64,000 nt of DNA from positions 372,001 to 436,000 of the forward strand of contig NZ_AP031572.1 in NCBI RefSeq assembly GCF_040436315.1, given 5' to 3'. Origin of the DNA: Synechocystis sp. LKSZ1. Its GTDB lineage: Bacteria > Cyanobacteriota > Cyanobacteriia > Cyanobacteriales > Microcystaceae. The position numbers and the translations under genes were made by a program. The notes beneath the pieces were generated by a model. It made no database searches. It had not been told where the DNA came from and saw nothing but the letters and a program-made list of their open reading frames with translations. Below, piece after piece: positions 63,051 to 64,000 of this stretch; the stretch's first letter is position 1, and each line of letters starts with the position of its first letter.

Positions 63051-63624
63051 AAGTACGAGGGAGTAGAAGGCTCTGGGCCAATAGCCTCTGGTAATGGGCT
63101 TCGTCGATAACGTAGGCCCCAAAGCGCTCTAGATGGGGGTTTTGCAGCTGGGCATCAAATAGGACAAAACCTCGCTGACGCAGACGCTGAACCAACATCA
63201 CCATGGCCGCCTTGGAGGCCTCGGGAACCGTATAGAACATGGATTCCCCAATAAAGACGCCACCGATGCTAATTCCCAGAATTCCCCCGGCCAGTCGATC
63301 TCCAGCCCAGGCCTCAAAACTATGGGCCCAGCCGAACTGATGGAGCAATTGGTAAATCTCTAAAAGCGCTGGAGAAATCCAGGTACTCTCCCGGCCCGCA
63401 CAGCCCCGACACACCCCGACAAAATCACGGTTAATGGCCAAACTGAAACGGCTTTGATTCAGAACCCGACGCAGGGATTTAGGATAGCGAAAACGATGGT
63501 CTAGGGGAATTAGAGCGTGGGACTGACTGGCATACCATCCCAACTGGCCCTGATCATCCGCCATGAGAAAATAGCCCTGGGCGTAGCCCTGTATAATGGA
63601 TTCAACCCTTGCGCTTAGCTCCAT
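63043..63624 (-). CDS. aat: Leucyl/phenylalanyl-tRNA-protein transferase
   Basis: Aat adds Leu or Phe to N-terminal Arg or Lys of proteins, making an N-degron for ClpS/ClpAP. The 193-residue protein has YAQGYFLMADDQGQLGWY, then GCAGRESTWISPALLEIYQL, FGWAHSFEAWAGDRLAGGIL, GISIGGVFIGESMFYTVPEA and LFDAQLQNPHLERFGA, all characteristic. The N-terminal ~20 residues are shorter than in E. coli (234 aa), so it is a compact form. The start codon overlaps the divergent 111-aa gene's leader region. Confidence 0.95.
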   Translation of the reverse strand: MELSARVESIIQGYAQGYFLMADDQGQLGWYASQSHALIPLDHRFRYPKSLRRVLNQSRFSLAINRDFVGVCRGCAGRESTWISPALLEIYQLLHQFGWAHSFEAWAGDRLAGGILGISIGGVFIGESMFYTVPEASKAAMVMLVQRLRQRGFVLFDAQLQNPHLERFGAYVIDEAHYQRLLAQSLLLPRTFV

Positions 63625-63661
63625 TGGGTCTTGTTTTCCTTACTGTTCAGTTCTTGCAATT

Positions 63662-63997
63662 ATGGCTGTTGACCCCATTGCTCCCATTACGCTTCCTCCC
63701 CTCCAGGATCCGGCGCAGGAAGGAACTTGGCTCCGGGAAGCGCTTCAGTCTTGGCTTAATAATGAATTTATTCCCGAGGCCATCAATACCATTATTGCGG
63801 AACGGGCCGCCCAAATTTTTGTGCGTCAACGCCTCGAAGGGGAAAATGACCTGGGGTCACTAGTAATTGCCATTGTGACAGAAATGCAGGCCTTTGATTT
63901 TCGGGAAAGTTTCTACAGCGAGTTTGCCATCGCAAATGCCGTTAGTGACCTCATTTTAGAGAGCTTGGGCTACGACCGCTGTTGTGGCCAGTCCTAG
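63662..63997 (+). CDS. Conserved cyanobacterial hypothetical protein, 111 aa
   Basis: A small acidic protein. The sequence DPAQEGTWLREALQSWLNNE and PEAINTIIAERAAQIFVRQR, then FDFRESFYSEFAIANAVSDL, is helical and soluble with no signal peptide. The C-terminus ends YDRCCGQS, with two adjacent Cys. I recognise no known domain. The frame runs back to 63596, but ATG 63662 (MAVDPIAPITL) is the more natural start. It ends three bases before the window edge. Confidence 0.65.
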   Translation: MAVDPIAPITLPPLQDPAQEGTWLREALQSWLNNEFIPEAINTIIAERAAQIFVRQRLEGENDLGSLVIAIVTEMQAFDFRESFYSEFAIANAVSDLILESLGYDRCCGQS

Positions 63998-64000
63998 ACT

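Overview
The window is chromosomal DNA from a cyanobacterium. It encodes the photosystem II proteins PsbO and PsbK, a cyanobacterial PII protein (glnB) behind an NtcA-type box, two cyanobacterial AbrB-family regulators, a SigF-type group 3 sigma factor, an ACT-domain malic enzyme and an S41 processing protease. Most genes are close to 50% GC and rich in GGCC words. I cannot name the genus from sequence alone. The HIP1 octamer GCGATCGC, common in many cyanobacteria, was seen only once.

Layout. 1-8.1 kb: mostly minus-strand housekeeping genes (glutathione transferase, fmt, msrA, a J-domain co-chaperone, a TPR protein) and a large GH116-type glycosidase. 8.1-13.8 kb: an AT-rich island with an SNF2/RapA-like helicase on the plus strand facing a minus-strand pair made of a Ser/Thr kinase and an FHA/winged-helix protein. 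14.1-15.8 kb: initiator tRNA, RNase P RNA, rnc and a small repeat protein. 16-25.4 kb: a propeller/transglutaminase protein, an RND efflux pair, miaB, a glutathione peroxidase and tRNA-Gln. 25.4-29.3 kb: psbO, sigF, tatA, rsmD, glnB. 29.3-34.8 kb: the serA-prmA-rdgB cluster, an MscS channel, tRNA-Gly and a CPBP protease. 34.9-45.6 kb: two AbrB-type regulators, sdhB, a uracil-DNA-glycosylase-like protein, an RlpA-like protein, cbiB, a GFA protein, an Rrf2 regulator, a prepilin peptidase, uppP with a PAP2 phosphatase, psbK, an OB-fold lipoprotein and a Nudix protein. 45.7-50.9 kb: an S41 protease, plsX-fabH, trmB, a potassium channel and tRNA-Leu. 51.1-57.1 kb: a DUF4132-like protein with a small upstream partner, a TM2 protein and mutS2. 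57.2-64 kb: an exported protein, an intact IS4-family insertion sequence, an O-methyltransferase, malic enzyme, a VanY-type peptidase, aat and a small conserved protein.

Three systems stand out. The first is the two-gene unit at 51160-54062. Its 135-residue protein has a C-terminal third that reads like the last strands of a ubiquitin-type beta-grasp fold and ends in Gly-Gly, and a large DUF4132-like protein follows two bases later. The second is the kinase plus FHA/winged-helix pair opposite a SNF2 helicase, a plausible signalling or defence island. The third is a 107-residue protein with three copies of a short helical motif on Pro/Ser-rich linkers. The IS element has 9-bp target duplications and inverted repeats that can be read directly.

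Small genes (tatA, psbK), four tRNAs, rnpB, several rho-independent terminators and a degenerate intergenic repeat family were found by reading the sequence by eye. Start codons were moved from the longest frame where a ribosome-binding site or the usual protein start argued for it. No homology search was run, so family names rest on recognised motifs.
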